Of a stretch of 64,000 nt of DNA, positions 25,645 to 35,315 are shown one piece after another. Where the stretch lies: NCBI RefSeq assembly GCF_007858185.1, contig NZ_VFES01000001.1, positions 558,001-622,000 on the forward strand. Reading direction: 5' to 3'. The DNA comes from Pseudomonas grimontii. Lineage in GTDB: Bacteria > Pseudomonadota > Gammaproteobacteria > Pseudomonadales > Pseudomonadaceae. The translations under genes were made by a program, and so were the position numbers. Numbering within the stretch: the stretch's first letter is position 1; each line of letters opens with the position of its first letter. The notes beneath the pieces were generated by a model. It did not search any database. It was not told the origin of the DNA and saw only the letters and a list, made by a program, of their open reading frames with translations.

Positions 25645-26424
25645 ATGAGCAACATGAACCACGAGCGTGTCCTCAGTGTTCATCACTGGAACGACACTCT
25701 GTTCAGCTTCAAGTGCACCCGCGATCCGGGCCTGCGCTTCGAGAACGGTCAGTTCGTGATGATCGGCCTGCAACAGCCCAACGGCCGCCCGCTCATGCGC
25801 GCTTACTCCATTGCCAGCCCGAACTGGGAAGAGCATCTGGAGTTCTTCAGCATCAAGGTCCCGGATGGCCCGCTGACTTCCCAATTGCAGCACTTGAAGG
25901 AAGGCGACGAGATCATCATCAGCAAAAAACCGACAGGCACCCTGGTGCTTGACGATTTGAAGCCGGGCAAACACCTGTACCTGCTCAGCACCGGTACCGG
26001 CCTTGCTCCGTTCATGAGCGTGATCCAGGACCCGGAAACCTACGAGCGTTTCGAAAAAGTGATCCTGTGCCACGGCGTGCGTTACGTCAACGAAGTCGCC
26101 TACCGCGAATTCATTACCGAGCACCTGCCGCAGAACGAGTTCTTCGGCGAAGCCCTGCGTGAAAAGTTGATCTACTACCCGACAGTGACCCGCGAGCCGT
26201 TCGAAAACGAAGGCCGCCTGACCGACCTGATGCGCAGCGGCAAGCTGTTCCGCGACATCGGCCTGCCGCCGATCAACCCCGAGGACGACCGCGCCATGTT
26301 GTGCGGCAGCCCAAGCATGTTGGATGAGACCAGTGAAGTGCTGAACAGCTTCGGCCTGAAGGTTTCGCCACGCATGCGTGAACCGGGTGATTACTTGATC
26401 GAGCGCGCGTTCGTCGAGAAGTAA
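25645..26424 (+). CDS. fpr: Ferredoxin-NADP(+) reductase Fpr
   Basis: A 259-residue flavoenzyme exchanging electrons between NADPH and ferredoxin or flavodoxin, used in redox-stress defence and Fe-S repair. FAD-binding RAYSIASP (about 51-58, with the two-residue spacing of the bacterial Fpr class), the STGTGLAPFMSVI nucleotide motif (about 115-127) and the C-terminal CGSPSMLDET plus terminal YLIERAFVEK, typical of subclass-I bacterial enzymes. RBS AGGAG precedes the ATG. Confidence 0.97.
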   Translation: MSNMNHERVLSVHHWNDTLFSFKCTRDPGLRFENGQFVMIGLQQPNGRPLMRAYSIASPNWEEHLEFFSIKVPDGPLTSQLQHLKEGDEIIISKKPTGTLVLDDLKPGKHLYLLSTGTGLAPFMSVIQDPETYERFEKVILCHGVRYVNEVAYREFITEHLPQNEFFGEALREKLIYYPTVTREPFENEGRLTDLMRSGKLFRDIGLPPINPEDDRAMLCGSPSMLDETSEVLNSFGLKVSPRMREPGDYLIERAFVEK

Positions 26425-26467
26425 AGCAGTCAGGCCATGTGCTGACTGGGCAATAGAGAAGATCTAA

Positions 26468-26560
26468 ATGTGGGAGGGGGCTTGCCCCCGATGGCGGTGT
26501 TTCAGTCAACTTGCATGTCGACTGACCCACTGCCATCGGGGGCAAGCCCCCTCCCACATT
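26468..26560. repeat. REP pair (REPIN)
   Basis: Two inverted copies of GTGGGAGGGGGCTTGCCCCC separated by about 50 bp. Same family as those at 38937, 46647 and 55285. Confidence 0.85.
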
Positions 26561-26571
26561 TGGTTTCCGGT

Positions 26572-27267
26572 TTATGCAGCTGGAACCACTTCCAGCACAC
26601 AAATCATTCCAGCCTCAGGATAGTGCCAGCGCACATCCACATCCCAGAACTGTGCCCCGTATTCGCGCTCGGGCCCTGGCGTCTGGTATGCCGGCCGTGG
26701 ATCCTGGGCCAGACACTGATCGATCAACTCCACCAACGGCTCCCCAAGGCGCTGTGCGTGGCCTTGTGCCTGCTGCAACGCCGTCTTCAGCCACTGCACG
26801 GGAATCAGCTGCGGCGCACCACTGGCGATGCTGTTGGTGGCGGTGTCGATGATGTCGGCGTAGGGCACATACGGCTTGATGTCCAACACCGGTGTGCCAT
26901 CGAGCAAATCGATCCCGGAAATCCACAGCCGGCCTGGCTCCACCTTGTCCAGCTTGACCACGGACTGGCCAATCCCGTTGGGCCGATGCGTCGCGCGGGT
27001 CGCAAACACGCCCATGGACGTGTTGCCGCCCAGGCGTGGTGGGCGCACTTTCAGGCGGGGCTTGTCTTCCAGGGCCTGGTGGAACAGAAACAACAGCCAC
27101 ACGTGGCTGACCTGCTCCAGGCCCTGTACCGCCTCGCCCTGATCGAACGGTGCCACCAACTCCAGCACGCCCCGCGCGGCGGGCGCCAGTTGCGGTTGGC
27201 GCGGGATGGCGAACTTTTCCTTGAAGCAGGAGCGTACGAAGCCGACGGGCGAGACCTGGTAGGCCAT
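26572..27267 (-). CDS. trmO: tRNA (N6-threonylcarbamoyladenosine(37)-N6)-methyltransferase TrmO
   Basis: SAM-dependent enzyme that methylates t6A37 in tRNA-Thr. The 231 residues contain the TsaA/UPF0066 fold signatures: VGFVRSCFKEKFAIPRQPQL at the N-terminus, LEQVSHVWLLFLFH, and TRATHRPNGIGQSVVKL (about 85-101) with the invariant RPNGIG. A small C-terminal domain follows (about 165-231). ATG 27267 gives MAYQVSPVG; the upstream start would add 11 residues. Confidence 0.92.
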   Translation of the reverse strand: MAYQVSPVGFVRSCFKEKFAIPRQPQLAPAARGVLELVAPFDQGEAVQGLEQVSHVWLLFLFHQALEDKPRLKVRPPRLGGNTSMGVFATRATHRPNGIGQSVVKLDKVEPGRLWISGIDLLDGTPVLDIKPYVPYADIIDTATNSIASGAPQLIPVQWLKTALQQAQGHAQRLGEPLVELIDQCLAQDPRPAYQTPGPEREYGAQFWDVDVRWHYPEAGMICVLEVVPAA

Positions 27268-27337
27268 TACTGGAGCCTCAAGTTGCAAGCCGCAAGCCAC
27301 AAGCTTTTAACTTGCAGCTTGAAGCTTATGGCTGTTC

Positions 27338-27799
27338 TTAAGCTCTGACGCGCAGCGTCAGGCCTTTGAGGAAGTTGCGCAGCAACTGGTCGCCACAGGT
27401 GCGGTAGTTGGTGTGGCCGAACTTGCGGAACAGCGCGCTCAGCTCAGGCTTGGACACCGGGAATTCGGCCGCCTTGAGGATGGCGTGCATGTCGTCTTCC
27501 TTCAGTTCGAAGGCCACGCGCAGCTTCTTGAGGATGATGTTGTTGGTCACCGGGGTTTCGATCGGTTGCGGCGGACGGCTTTCGTCCTTGCCGCGCTTGA
27601 AAATCACCAGGCCGTCGAGGAAGTGGGCCATGACGTCATCCGGGCAGAACACAAAACCTTCTTCCTCATCTTTCTTGAGATAAGTCAGCAGGTCTTCCTT
27701 GGTCACGTCCATGCCGCCGAGCTTGATAAGCTCGACCATCTTGTTGTCGCTGATGTCGAGCATGTAGCGCACGCTGCGCAGTACGTCGTTGTGAATCAT
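27338..27799 (-). CDS. DUF1456 protein, YehS-like
   Basis: A 153-residue cytoplasmic protein with two repeated DUF1456 modules: MIHNDVLRSVRYMLDISDNKMVELIKL...DDVMAHFLDGLVIFKRG and NNIILKKLRVAFELKEDDMHAILK...CGDQLLRNFLKGLTLRVR. Function unknown. It is between trmO and the pseudouridine synthase on the same strand. Confidence 0.88.
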   Translation of the reverse strand: MIHNDVLRSVRYMLDISDNKMVELIKLGGMDVTKEDLLTYLKKDEEEGFVFCPDDVMAHFLDGLVIFKRGKDESRPPQPIETPVTNNIILKKLRVAFELKEDDMHAILKAAEFPVSKPELSALFRKFGHTNYRTCGDQLLRNFLKGLTLRVRA

Positions 27800-27867
27800 G
27801 GTGGGCAATCCTGGTTTTCAACGGTGGGCGCCGCCGGGTGGGGCGGAGCCTGGAAAGGGGAGGCGGC

Positions 27868-28578
27868 TTAGAACTTCTCTTTGCCGGACAGGTAACGCCA
27901 TTGGCCGACCGGCACTTTGCCGATGGACACGCCGCCGATGCGAATGCGGCGGATGGCAACGACTTTCAGGCCAACGGCTTCGCAGAACAGGGCGATCACG
28001 CCCGGTTGCGGATTTTTCATCGCAAAGCGCAGGCGATTTTCGTTCTGCCAGCTGGCTTTTACGGCTGGCAGCTCTTTGCCTTTGTAGGTCAGGCCGTGGT
28101 TCAGGCGGTTGAGGCCGTGGGCAACCATGTCGCCTTCAACCTCTACCACGTATTCCTGCTCGATCTTGGCGGCATCGGCGGTCAACTTGCGCAGAATCTT
28201 CCAGTCCTGTGTAAACACCAACAGGCCGCTGGCCTTGGCTTGCAGGTCGGCGCTGGCGGTCAGGCGCAGGAAATGGCCCTTGAGCGGACGCTTGCTGAAG
28301 CGGTGTTCTTCGGAGAGGGTTTCGGCGCTGATCGAGGCCATTGCCGTCTCTGCATCTACACCAACCGGGGCGTGGAACAGGATGGTCACCGGCTCTGGCG
28401 CGGTGGCCTTGGCCTCTGGGTCCAGTTCGACCTTCTGGGTGGTGATCTTGAATTGCGGCTCGTCGATCACTTCACCGTCCACCGAGACCCAGCCGCCTTC
28501 GATAAACAGCTCAGCCTCCCGACGGGAGCAACCGACCAGTTCGATAAGGCGTTTGGAGAGGCGTATGGGGTCAGTCAT
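27868..28578 (-). CDS. rRNA pseudouridine synthase (RsuA/RluF-like)
   Basis: A 236-residue protein with an N-terminal S4 RNA-binding domain (RLSKRLIELVGCSRREAELFIEGGWVSVDG, about 6-35) and a RsuA-family catalytic domain ending in LFCEAVGLKVVAIRRIRIGGVSIG. The usual catalytic motif GRLDxxxxGLLLLTND is altered to SADLQAKASGLLVFTQD: an Asp is present but two residues further from the GLL block. It is probably an isomerase of 23S rRNA but substrate and activity are uncertain. Confidence 0.75.
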   Translation of the reverse strand: MTDPIRLSKRLIELVGCSRREAELFIEGGWVSVDGEVIDEPQFKITTQKVELDPEAKATAPEPVTILFHAPVGVDAETAMASISAETLSEEHRFSKRPLKGHFLRLTASADLQAKASGLLVFTQDWKILRKLTADAAKIEQEYVVEVEGDMVAHGLNRLNHGLTYKGKELPAVKASWQNENRLRFAMKNPQPGVIALFCEAVGLKVVAIRRIRIGGVSIGKVPVGQWRYLSGKEKF

Positions 28579-28649
28579 GACAAGGGCCGTAACAAAAGGG
28601 GGCGGCTATTGTACCTGTGTGGGCGCGGTTAATCCCGGCCCCATTTCAT

Positions 28650-29123
28650 TTAGCCTTGGCGGGCGTTTTGTTGTTGCTGGCGCAAGCGCAGGTGCAGCAA
28701 CGGATAAGGCTGCCCGAGGCCGTCATGTTCGGTGCGTCCGACCACTTCGAAACCCTGCCTGAAATAGAACCCCAGGGCCTGGGGATTCTGCTCGTTAACG
28801 TCCAGTTCGTCAGCGTTCATGCTTTCGATTGCATAGCGCAGTAACTGCCGGCCGAGTCCCTGGCCGCGGTGCTGCGGGTCGATAAACAGCATCTCCACTT
28901 TACCGCACGCCACCCCGGCAAACCCGGTAATGCGTTGGCGCGAGTCACGGGTGCAGATCAGCATCACCGAATCCAGGTAGCGGGTCAGCACCAGGTTTTT
29001 CAGCAATACGATGTAACTGTCCGGCAAAAAGTCATGGGTGGCCCGCACCGAGTCCTCCCAGATGCGCGCCAACTCGGCGTAGTCGCTGGTTTTAGGTGTG
29101 TGGATAACCGAATGCTGGCGCAT
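28650..29123 (-). CDS. GNAT-family N-acetyltransferase (YjaB-like)
   Basis: A 157-residue acetyltransferase with the acetyl-CoA pyrophosphate loop DPQHRGQGLGRQLL (about 83-95) and the C-terminal NPQALGFYFRQGFEVVGRTEHDGLGQPYP motif common to YjaB-type GNATs. Acceptor unknown. Confidence 0.85.
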   Translation of the reverse strand: MRQHSVIHTPKTSDYAELARIWEDSVRATHDFLPDSYIVLLKNLVLTRYLDSVMLICTRDSRQRITGFAGVACGKVEMLFIDPQHRGQGLGRQLLRYAIESMNADELDVNEQNPQALGFYFRQGFEVVGRTEHDGLGQPYPLLHLRLRQQQQNARQG

Positions 29124-29171
29124 GCCCGCTGCCCCTTGCCATGATGGGTGCTGATGGGCAAAACAATAGAC

Positions 29172-29220
29172 CTAAAAAAGCCCCGCATCTTGTCCAGAGG
29201 CAGGGCTTTTCAAGTTTTTT
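29172..29220 (-). terminator. rimO terminator
   Basis: Hairpin AAAAGCCC(TGCCTC)...GGGGCTTTTTT on the minus strand just after the rimO stop. Confidence 0.8.
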
Positions 29221-29223
29221 TGA

Positions 29224-30564
29224 TCAGTCGCGCTTTTCCGCCCACAGATCGTATTCATCAGCGTCGGTCACGGTGCACCAGACCTTGTCACCCGGCTTCA
29301 AGCCGCTGGCATCGTCGATAAACACGTTACCGTCGATTTCCGGTGCATCGAAGAAGCAACGGCCGACTGCGCCTTGCTCGTCGACTTCGTCGATCAGCAC
29401 TTCGATTTCCTTGCCGATACGCAGTTGCAGGCGCGCCGAGCTGATTGCCTGTTGGTGCGCCATGAAGCGCTCCCAACGGTCCTGCTTGACGTCATCCGGG
29501 ACCACGGCCAAGTCCAGCAGGTTGGCCGGGGCACCTTCCACTGGCGAGTACTGGAAGCAGCCCACACGGTCCAGTTGCGCTTCGGTCAGCCAGTCCAGCA
29601 GGTACTGGAAGTCTTCTTCGGTTTCGCCGGGGAAGCCGACGATAAAGGTCGAACGGATGATCAGCTCGGGGCAGATCTCGCGCCAGTTCTTGATACGCGC
29701 CAGGGTCTTGTCTTCGAAGGCCGGGCGTTTCATCGCCTTCAGCACTTTCGGGCTGGCGTGCTGGAACGGGATGTCCAGGTACGGCAGGATCTTGCCGGCG
29801 GCCATCAACGGGATCAGCTCGTCCACGTGCGGGTACGGGTAGACGTAGTGCAGGCGCACCCACACGCCCAGGCTGCTGAGGGCTTCGCAGAGTTCGGTCA
29901 TGCGGGTTTTCACCGGCGCGCCGTTCCAGAAGCCGGTGCGGTATTTCACGTCGACGCCGTAGGCGCTGGTGTCCTGGGAGATCACCAGCAGCTCTTTGAC
30001 GCCGGATTTGACCAGGCGCTGGGCCTCGTCGAGTACATCACCCACCGGACGGCTGACCAGCTTGCCGCGCATCGACGGGATGATGCAGAAGCTGCAGCTG
30101 TGGTTGCAGCCTTCGGAAATCTTCAGGTACGCATAGTGGCGCGGGGTCAGCTTGATGCCTTGCGGCGGCACCAGGTCGATCAGCGGGTTGTGATCCTGGC
30201 GCGGCGGCACCACCTGGTGCACGGCATTGACCACCTGCTCGTACTGCTGCGGGCCGGTCACGGCCAGCACGCTTGGGTGCACGTTGCGGATATTGCCTTC
30301 TTCCACACCCATGCAGCCGGTCACGATGACCTTGCCGTTTTCCTTGATCGCTTCGCCGATCACTTCCAGGGACTCTGCCTTGGCCGAGTCGATGAAGCCG
30401 CAGGTGTTGACCACCACCACATCGGCGTCCTGGTAAGTGGACACAACGTCATAGCCTTCCATACGCAGTTGCGTGAGGATGCGCTCGGAATCGACGAGAG
30501 CCTTCGGGCAACCCAGGGAAACAAAGCCAACCTTGGGGTTGGCTTTTGCGATGGTGGTGGACAT
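29224..30564 (-). CDS. rimO: Ribosomal protein S12 methylthiotransferase RimO
   Basis: Radical-SAM enzyme that methylthiolates Asp89 (E. coli numbering) of ribosomal protein S12. The 446 residues contain the N-terminal UPF0004 cluster cysteines (GCPK, NTCGF, GCMG), the radical-SAM motif [11 protein letters not shown] near 150-160 and a C-terminal TRAM domain. ATG 30564 gives [21 protein letters not shown]; the 13-residue upstream extension is less likely. Confidence 0.96.
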   Translation of the reverse strand: MSTTIAKANPKVGFVSLGCPKALVDSERILTQLRMEGYDVVSTYQDADVVVVNTCGFIDSAKAESLEVIGEAIKENGKVIVTGCMGVEEGNIRNVHPSVLAVTGPQQYEQVVNAVHQVVPPRQDHNPLIDLVPPQGIKLTPRHYAYLKISEGCNHSCSFCIIPSMRGKLVSRPVGDVLDEAQRLVKSGVKELLVISQDTSAYGVDVKYRTGFWNGAPVKTRMTELCEALSSLGVWVRLHYVYPYPHVDELIPLMAAGKILPYLDIPFQHASPKVLKAMKRPAFEDKTLARIKNWREICPELIIRSTFIVGFPGETEEDFQYLLDWLTEAQLDRVGCFQYSPVEGAPANLLDLAVVPDDVKQDRWERFMAHQQAISSARLQLRIGKEIEVLIDEVDEQGAVGRCFFDAPEIDGNVFIDDASGLKPGDKVWCTVTDADEYDLWAEKRD

Positions 30565-30677
30565 GTCTAACCTCGGTATTGAATGACGCCGCCAGTCAGG
30601 CACGACAGGGCTGCGGACGGGCGCTTGGTGCGCCTCTGATCAAAAAGTGCGCAATTCTAGCGACGGGCAACGCACTT

Positions 30678-30714
30678 GACCAGCTTTATGCGGGGAAATG
30701 CGACGAGTGCTTTG
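30678..30714 (+). repeat. Imperfect direct repeat, left of the toxin-antitoxin module
   Basis: CACTTGACCAG...GGGAAATGCGACGAGTGCT resembles 31633-31661 (CACTTGAGCA-GGGAAATACGCCGAGTGCT): 17 of 19 identical in the core, with an 11-base length difference before it. Confidence 0.55.
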
Positions 30715-30745
30715 CTGGCCAATTCACAAAGCCCTTGCCACGATC

Positions 30746-31081
30746 TTAAGCCCGTAGGTCTTGCTCTGTACGGTGCGATACAACTTTAGACATGCCCACA
30801 CCTAACGCCTGAAGCACTTTCAGCAGGGTTGAAAGCTTCGGGTCGCCGCCGACAGCGATGGATCTGTAGAGATTAGCTCTATTGAGCCCGGTGCTCTGCG
30901 ACAAGCTGAGCATGCCGCCACGCGCTTCTGCCACTCTACGGATAGCGACAAGGAAGGCGTCCTCTCCCCCTGCTTCATCGATTTCCTCAAGCGCGACAGA
31001 TAGATAGTCGAGGGCAAATGCTTCGTCGTCTCGAAGCATTTCAAGAACGCTGTCTTCATGAGGGCGGGTACGAATGGTCAT
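30746..31081 (-). CDS. Antitoxin, HigA/XRE-like (TIGR02684 type)
   Basis: A 111-residue DNA-binding antitoxin of the addiction-module antidote family that usually follows a RelE/HigB-like toxin. The helix-turn-helix is at about 65-90 (SLSQSTGLNRANLYRSI) with the family end GGDPKLSTLLKVLQALGVGMSKV. It overlaps the toxin stop by 4 bases. Expected to neutralise the toxin and repress the operon. Confidence 0.85.
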   Translation of the reverse strand: MTIRTRPHEDSVLEMLRDDEAFALDYLSVALEEIDEAGGEDAFLVAIRRVAEARGGMLSLSQSTGLNRANLYRSIAVGGDPKLSTLLKVLQALGVGMSKVVSHRTEQDLRA

Positions 31082-31380
31082 TTTTGCTGATCCTTGTAAG
31101 ATTTCCATAGCGCCTTTGCCTGATCGATGTCGTTCTGCTGTCTGGCTTTTGAACCACCGCCCAACAGGAAAACAATGTTCCTATCCTTAATCGCGTAATA
31201 CACGCGAAACCCAGGTCCGAAGTCGAGTTTCATCTCAAAGACCCCATCACCCACCGGCTCGGTAACGCCAAAGTGACCAAGGGACGCTCGGTCCACTCTG
31301 GTGGTGATTCTTGCTTTTGAACGCGTGTCTAGCCAGGCTTGGTAGATGTCCACGCCGTTGACTGACAATACGTGTTTCAC
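31078..31380 (-). CDS. Toxin, RelE/HigB-like ribosome-dependent mRNase (TIGR02683 type)
   Basis: A 100-residue toxin with the upstream-partner pattern: ITTRVDRASLGHFGVTEPVGDGVFEMKLDFGPGFRVYYAI and LLGGGSKARQQNDIDQAKALWK. Basic residues and the GPGFRVYY strand correspond to the RelE-fold active surface. Toxin-first gene order, typical of HigBA. ATG 31380. Confidence 0.85.
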   Translation of the reverse strand: MKHVLSVNGVDIYQAWLDTRSKARITTRVDRASLGHFGVTEPVGDGVFEMKLDFGPGFRVYYAIKDRNIVFLLGGGSKARQQNDIDQAKALWKSYKDQQK

Positions 31381-31803
31381 TTCCTACATGAGAAATGTAC
31401 CTTAAAAGAGACATGGAGGCGATTGAGTTTGTATATCGACTGGACACGCCATGCAGGGCGCGACTTTATTGATCAGGTAAGTTGGCCTGTGCGTTTGCGC
31501 TTACACCGGCAAGGCAGCACGACTGAGCTGGGCCCGAATATACGGTTGGCCGTACGTGTGATCAATGCAGGCAAAAAGGCTCCAAAATGCTGTGACCTCT
31601 CCATTAATGAATGCAGTAAATGAGACCCGAATCACTTGAGCAGGGAAATACGCCGAGTGCTGCGCTATGCTTCGCGCCGTTGCGCATGGGTAAAACCCTT
31701 GGGTCAATAAAACGTCTGTTACGAGAAGTAAAACAGCGCATGCTAGGGTCAGCTTAGGCGCGTTGTTTATAAGAGACCTCAGGTCAAAGGGCAGGAGTGG
31801 TTG
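31381..31803. other. Intergenic region between toxin and kup
   Basis: 423 bp holding the divergent promoters for the toxin-antitoxin pair and kup, and the right direct repeat (31633-31661). Short ORFs on both strands here lack RBS and family features. Confidence 0.5.
31633..31661 (+). repeat. Imperfect direct repeat, right of the toxin-antitoxin module
   Basis: Partner of 30678-30714. The two copies are about 950 bp apart in the same orientation and enclose the whole toxin-antitoxin operon with its promoter. Confidence 0.55.
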
Positions 31804-33705
31804 ATGGGTCAGGCAAGTAGTCAGGCAGCAGGTGCCGAGCATTCAAATGCAAAGCCGATTGGCATGCTGGTGGCAGCGGTCGGGGTGGTTTACGGCGATA
31901 TCGGGACCAGCCCGCTCTACACCCTCAAAGAGGTGTTCAACGGTGGTTATGGGGTGCAGGTCAACCATGACGGCGTACTGGGGATCCTGGCGCTGATCTT
32001 CTGGTCGTTGATCTGGGTGGTGTCGATCAAGTACATGCTGTTTGTGCTGCGCGCCGACAACCAAGGCGAAGGCGGCATCATGGCCCTGACTGCGTTGGCG
32101 CGCCGGGCGGCGGGGGAGCGTAAGAAGTTACGCAGTTTCCTCGTGGTGTGCGGCCTGTGCGGCGCGGCGCTGTTCTATGGCGACAGCATGATCACCCCGG
32201 CGATTTCCGTGTTGTCCGCCATTGAAGGCCTGGAACTGGCGTTCGACGGCCTGGAAAAATGGGTGGTGCCGATCGCTTTGGTGGTGCTGGTGGCGCTGTT
32301 CCTGATCCAGAAGCACGGCACCGACCGCATCGGCAAGCTGTTCGGGCCGGTGATGGTGACCTGGTTCCTGGTGCTCGGTGGCCTCGGCGTGTATGGCATT
32401 ACCCTGCACCCTGAAGTGCTCCATGCCCTGAACCCGATGTGGGGCGTGCGTTTCTTCGAGGCCCACCCTGGCATTGGCGTGGCGATCCTCGGCGCGGTCG
32501 TGCTGGCGTTGACCGGTGCCGAGGCGCTGTACGCCGACATGGGCCACTTTGGCCGCAAACCCATTGCCCGCGCCTGGTTCATCCTGGTGTTGCCGGCGCT
32601 GGTGCTCAACTATTTTGGCCAGGGCGCCATGCTGCTGGGCGACCCGGAAGCCGCGCGCAACCCGTTCTACCTGCTGGCGCCGAGTTGGGCGTTGATCCCG
32701 CTGGTGGTGTTGTCCACCCTGGCCACGGTGATTGCGTCCCAGGCGGTGATTTCCGGTGCGTTCTCGTTGACGCGCCAGGCGATCCAGCTGGGTTATATCC
32801 CGCGCATGCATATCCAGCACACCTCAAGCGCCGAACAGGGTCAGATCTATATCGGTGCGGTGAACTGGTCGCTGATGGTCGGCGTGATCCTGCTGGTGCT
32901 GGGCTTCGAGTCCTCCAACGCACTGGCGTCGGCCTACGGCGTGGCCGTGACGGGAACCATGCTGATGACCACAATCCTGGTGTCGGCAGTCATGCTGTTG
33001 CTGTGGAAATGGCCACCCATCCTGGCTGTGCCAGTCCTGGTCTGCTGTCTGTTGGTCGACGGCCTGTACTTCGCGGCCAACGTGCCGAAGATCATCCAGG
33101 GCGGCGCCTTCCCGGTGATCGCGGGGATTGTGCTGTTCGTGCTGATGACTACCTGGAAGCGCGGCAAGCAATTGCTGGTGGACCGCCTCGACGAAGGTGG
33201 CCTGCCGTTGCCGATCTTCATCAGCAGCATCCGCGTGCAGCCGCCGCATCGCGTGCAGGGCACGGCGGTGTTCCTCACCGCGCGCCCGGACGCCGTGCCC
33301 CATGCGCTGTTGCACAACCTGCTGCATAACCAGGTGCTGCATGAACAGGTGGTGTTGCTGACGGTGGTCTACGAAGACATCCCGCGTGTCCCGGCCTCAC
33401 GGCGCTTCGAGGTGGATTCCTACGGCGAAGGGTTCTTCCGCGTGATCCTGCACTTCGGCTTTACCGATGAGCCGGACGTGCCCGAAGCCTTGAAGCTGTG
33501 CCATTTGGAAGGCCTGGATTTCAGTCCGATGCGGACCACGTACTTCCTCAGCCGTGAAACAGTCATCGCCTCCCGCATCAAGGGCATGGCGCGTTGGCGC
33601 GAAGCGTTGTTTGCCTTCATGCTCAAGAACGCCAACGGCAACCTGCGGTTCTTCAAGCTTCCGGTCAACCGGGTGATCGAGCTGGGCACCCAGGTCGAAA
33701 TGTAA
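31804..33705 (+). CDS. kup: Low-affinity potassium transporter Kup
   Basis: Proton-coupled K+ uptake system of the KUP/HAK family, inner membrane. The 633 residues begin with the signature [19 protein letters not shown] (about 22-40), have about 12 hydrophobic segments to residue 430 and a soluble C-terminal domain (about 435-633). ATG 31804 is preferred over the adjacent TTG; GGCAGGAG lies just upstream. Confidence 0.96.
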   Translation: MGQASSQAAGAEHSNAKPIGMLVAAVGVVYGDIGTSPLYTLKEVFNGGYGVQVNHDGVLGILALIFWSLIWVVSIKYMLFVLRADNQGEGGIMALTALARRAAGERKKLRSFLVVCGLCGAALFYGDSMITPAISVLSAIEGLELAFDGLEKWVVPIALVVLVALFLIQKHGTDRIGKLFGPVMVTWFLVLGGLGVYGITLHPEVLHALNPMWGVRFFEAHPGIGVAILGAVVLALTGAEALYADMGHFGRKPIARAWFILVLPALVLNYFGQGAMLLGDPEAARNPFYLLAPSWALIPLVVLSTLATVIASQAVISGAFSLTRQAIQLGYIPRMHIQHTSSAEQGQIYIGAVNWSLMVGVILLVLGFESSNALASAYGVAVTGTMLMTTILVSAVMLLLWKWPPILAVPVLVCCLLVDGLYFAANVPKIIQGGAFPVIAGIVLFVLMTTWKRGKQLLVDRLDEGGLPLPIFISSIRVQPPHRVQGTAVFLTARPDAVPHALLHNLLHNQVLHEQVVLLTVVYEDIPRVPASRRFEVDSYGEGFFRVILHFGFTDEPDVPEALKLCHLEGLDFSPMRTTYFLSRETVIASRIKGMARWREALFAFMLKNANGNLRFFKLPVNRVIELGTQVEM

Positions 33706-33716
33706 GCCTCTGCGGT

Positions 33717-33746
33717 ACGGGAGCCGGCAATCGGCTCCCGCTTTGC
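33717..33746 (+). terminator. Possible kup terminator
   Basis: Inverted repeat CGGGAGCCG-gcaat-CGGCTCCCG 12 bp after the kup stop; the following T-run is weak. Confidence 0.6.
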
Positions 33747-33798
33747 GTCTGAACCCTGTGCAATCCACTGTTGTCGACTAGGCTCTAAGCACTGTTGT

Positions 33799-33910
33799 GT
33801 AGGAGCGGGGGGGACGCCTAGTCCTTGCCCGCAAAAAACGTCACGGTAACGCGTTAATCTTGGATAAGCGCGGCGCCTATGAAGCCTTCGCGAGCAAGCT
33901 CGCTCCTACA
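33799..33910. repeat. REP-like inverted pair (GTAGGAGCG family)
   Basis: GTAGGAGCGGG at the left pairs with CGAGCAAGCTCGCTCCTAC at the right, the common Pseudomonas intergenic palindrome, lying just before the OYE gene. Confidence 0.6.
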
Positions 33911-33941
33911 AAAGTGCCCAAAAGCCAAGAAGAGGTGCGCC

Positions 33942-35048
33942 ATGAGTCAGCTGCTCGAACCCTATACCCTGCGCCAATTGACCCTGCTCAACCGCATCGC
34001 CGTGTCGCCGATGTGCCAGTACTCAAGTGTCGATGGCTTGGCCAACGACTGGCACCTGGTCCACCTCGGCAGCCGTGCGGTTGGTGGCGCCGGGCTGATA
34101 TTCACCGAAGCCACCGCCGTGACCGCCGATGGCCGCATCACGGCCGAAGACCTGGGCCTGTGGAACGACGAGCAGATCGCTCCCCTGCAACGCATCACGC
34201 GCTTTATCGCCGCCCAGGGCGCAGTGGCGGGCATCCAATTGGCCCATGCCGGGCGCAAGGCCAGCACCCACCGGCCATGGATCGGCAAGCACGGCAGCGT
34301 CAAGCCGCAAGACGGTGGCTGGGTGCCGGTGGGGCCGTCGCCGATTGCCTTTGACCCGCAACACACGCCGCCCAAGCCATTGGATGAGGCGCAGATCCAG
34401 CAGGTGATCGCCGACTTTGTCGCCGCTGCCAGGCGAGCCCTGACCGCCGGGTTTGAAGTGGTGGAAATCCACGCCGCGCATGGTTACCTGCTGCATCAAT
34501 TCCTCTCGCCCATCAGCAACCAGCGTCAGGACCAGTACGGCGGCTCCTTCGAGAACCGTATCCGCCTGGTTCTGCAAGTGACCGAAGCGGTGCGCGAAGT
34601 CTGGCCCCAGGAGCTGCCGCTGTTCGTGCGGGTGTCGGCCACCGATTGGGTGGAAGACGGCTGGAACCCCGATGAAACCGTAGAACTGGCGCGCCGTCTC
34701 AAAGACCTGGGCGTGGACCTGATCGACGTGTCCTCCGGTGGCACTGCCGCCAACGCCGAAATCCCTACCGGCCCCGGTTACCAGACGCGCTTCGCCGAGC
34801 GTGTACGCAAGGAGTCGGGCATCGCCACCGGCACCGTCGGCATGATCACCGAACCGGCCCAGGCCGAGCACATCCTGCGTACCTGCCAGGCCGACATCAT
34901 CTTCCTGGCCCGTGAACTGCTGCGTGATCCCTACTGGCCGTTGCATGCCGATGATGATCTGGGCGGACGCAAGGCCATTTGGCCGGCTCAGTACCAACGG
35001 GCGACCCATCGGGACCAACCGATTCATGAGTCTGACTTGAAGGATTGA
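33942..35048 (+). CDS. Old Yellow Enzyme family NADH:flavin oxidoreductase (YqjM/XenA-like)
   Basis: A 368-residue FMN-dependent ene-reductase. Its N-terminus LLEPYTLRQLTLLNRIAVSPMCQYS with the Cys of PMCQY (about 26) marks the thermophilic-like YqjM/XenA class. Active-site HAGRKAS (about 100-106), EIHAAHGYLLHQFLSP (about 176-191) with the conserved His pair, and the C-terminal IIFLARELLRDPYWP. Likely reduces activated alkenes or nitro-compounds; the physiological substrate is unknown. ATG 33942 follows an AAGAGG RBS. Confidence 0.9.
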   Translation: MSQLLEPYTLRQLTLLNRIAVSPMCQYSSVDGLANDWHLVHLGSRAVGGAGLIFTEATAVTADGRITAEDLGLWNDEQIAPLQRITRFIAAQGAVAGIQLAHAGRKASTHRPWIGKHGSVKPQDGGWVPVGPSPIAFDPQHTPPKPLDEAQIQQVIADFVAAARRALTAGFEVVEIHAAHGYLLHQFLSPISNQRQDQYGGSFENRIRLVLQVTEAVREVWPQELPLFVRVSATDWVEDGWNPDETVELARRLKDLGVDLIDVSSGGTAANAEIPTGPGYQTRFAERVRKESGIATGTVGMITEPAQAEHILRTCQADIIFLARELLRDPYWPLHADDDLGGRKAIWPAQYQRATHRDQPIHESDLKD

Positions 35049-35065
35049 TCCTGCACCAGCGCCAT

Positions 35066-35099
35066 CGAAACCCACCTTGAGCCGGTGGGTTTTTTTTGC
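35066..35099 (+). terminator. Terminator of the OYE gene
   Basis: AAACCCACC-ttgagcc-GGTGGGTTTTTTTT just downstream of the stop codon. Confidence 0.88.
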
Positions 35100-35315
35100 C
35101 TGCTGTGGGATGGGGTTGTAGGTATTTGTTACCGAAGTGATTTTTTAAGTGAATGCTCTAAAAAAATCCCACACGTAACGAGATTGTTTCTACGCTTAGG
35201 ATAGGACTGATTTCTGGCCCAGGGAGTCAGTCTGTTTGTCCACGGGGGCATTGCGCTCCACGGGAAACGGTTTGTGGGCACAGGAGTCTTTGATCGATAT
35301 CAGGAGTAACAGTCC

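Noticed and set aside
31372..31842. Short frames on both strands between the toxin gene and kup
   Set aside because: No RBS or family features, and they span the predicted promoters and direct repeat.
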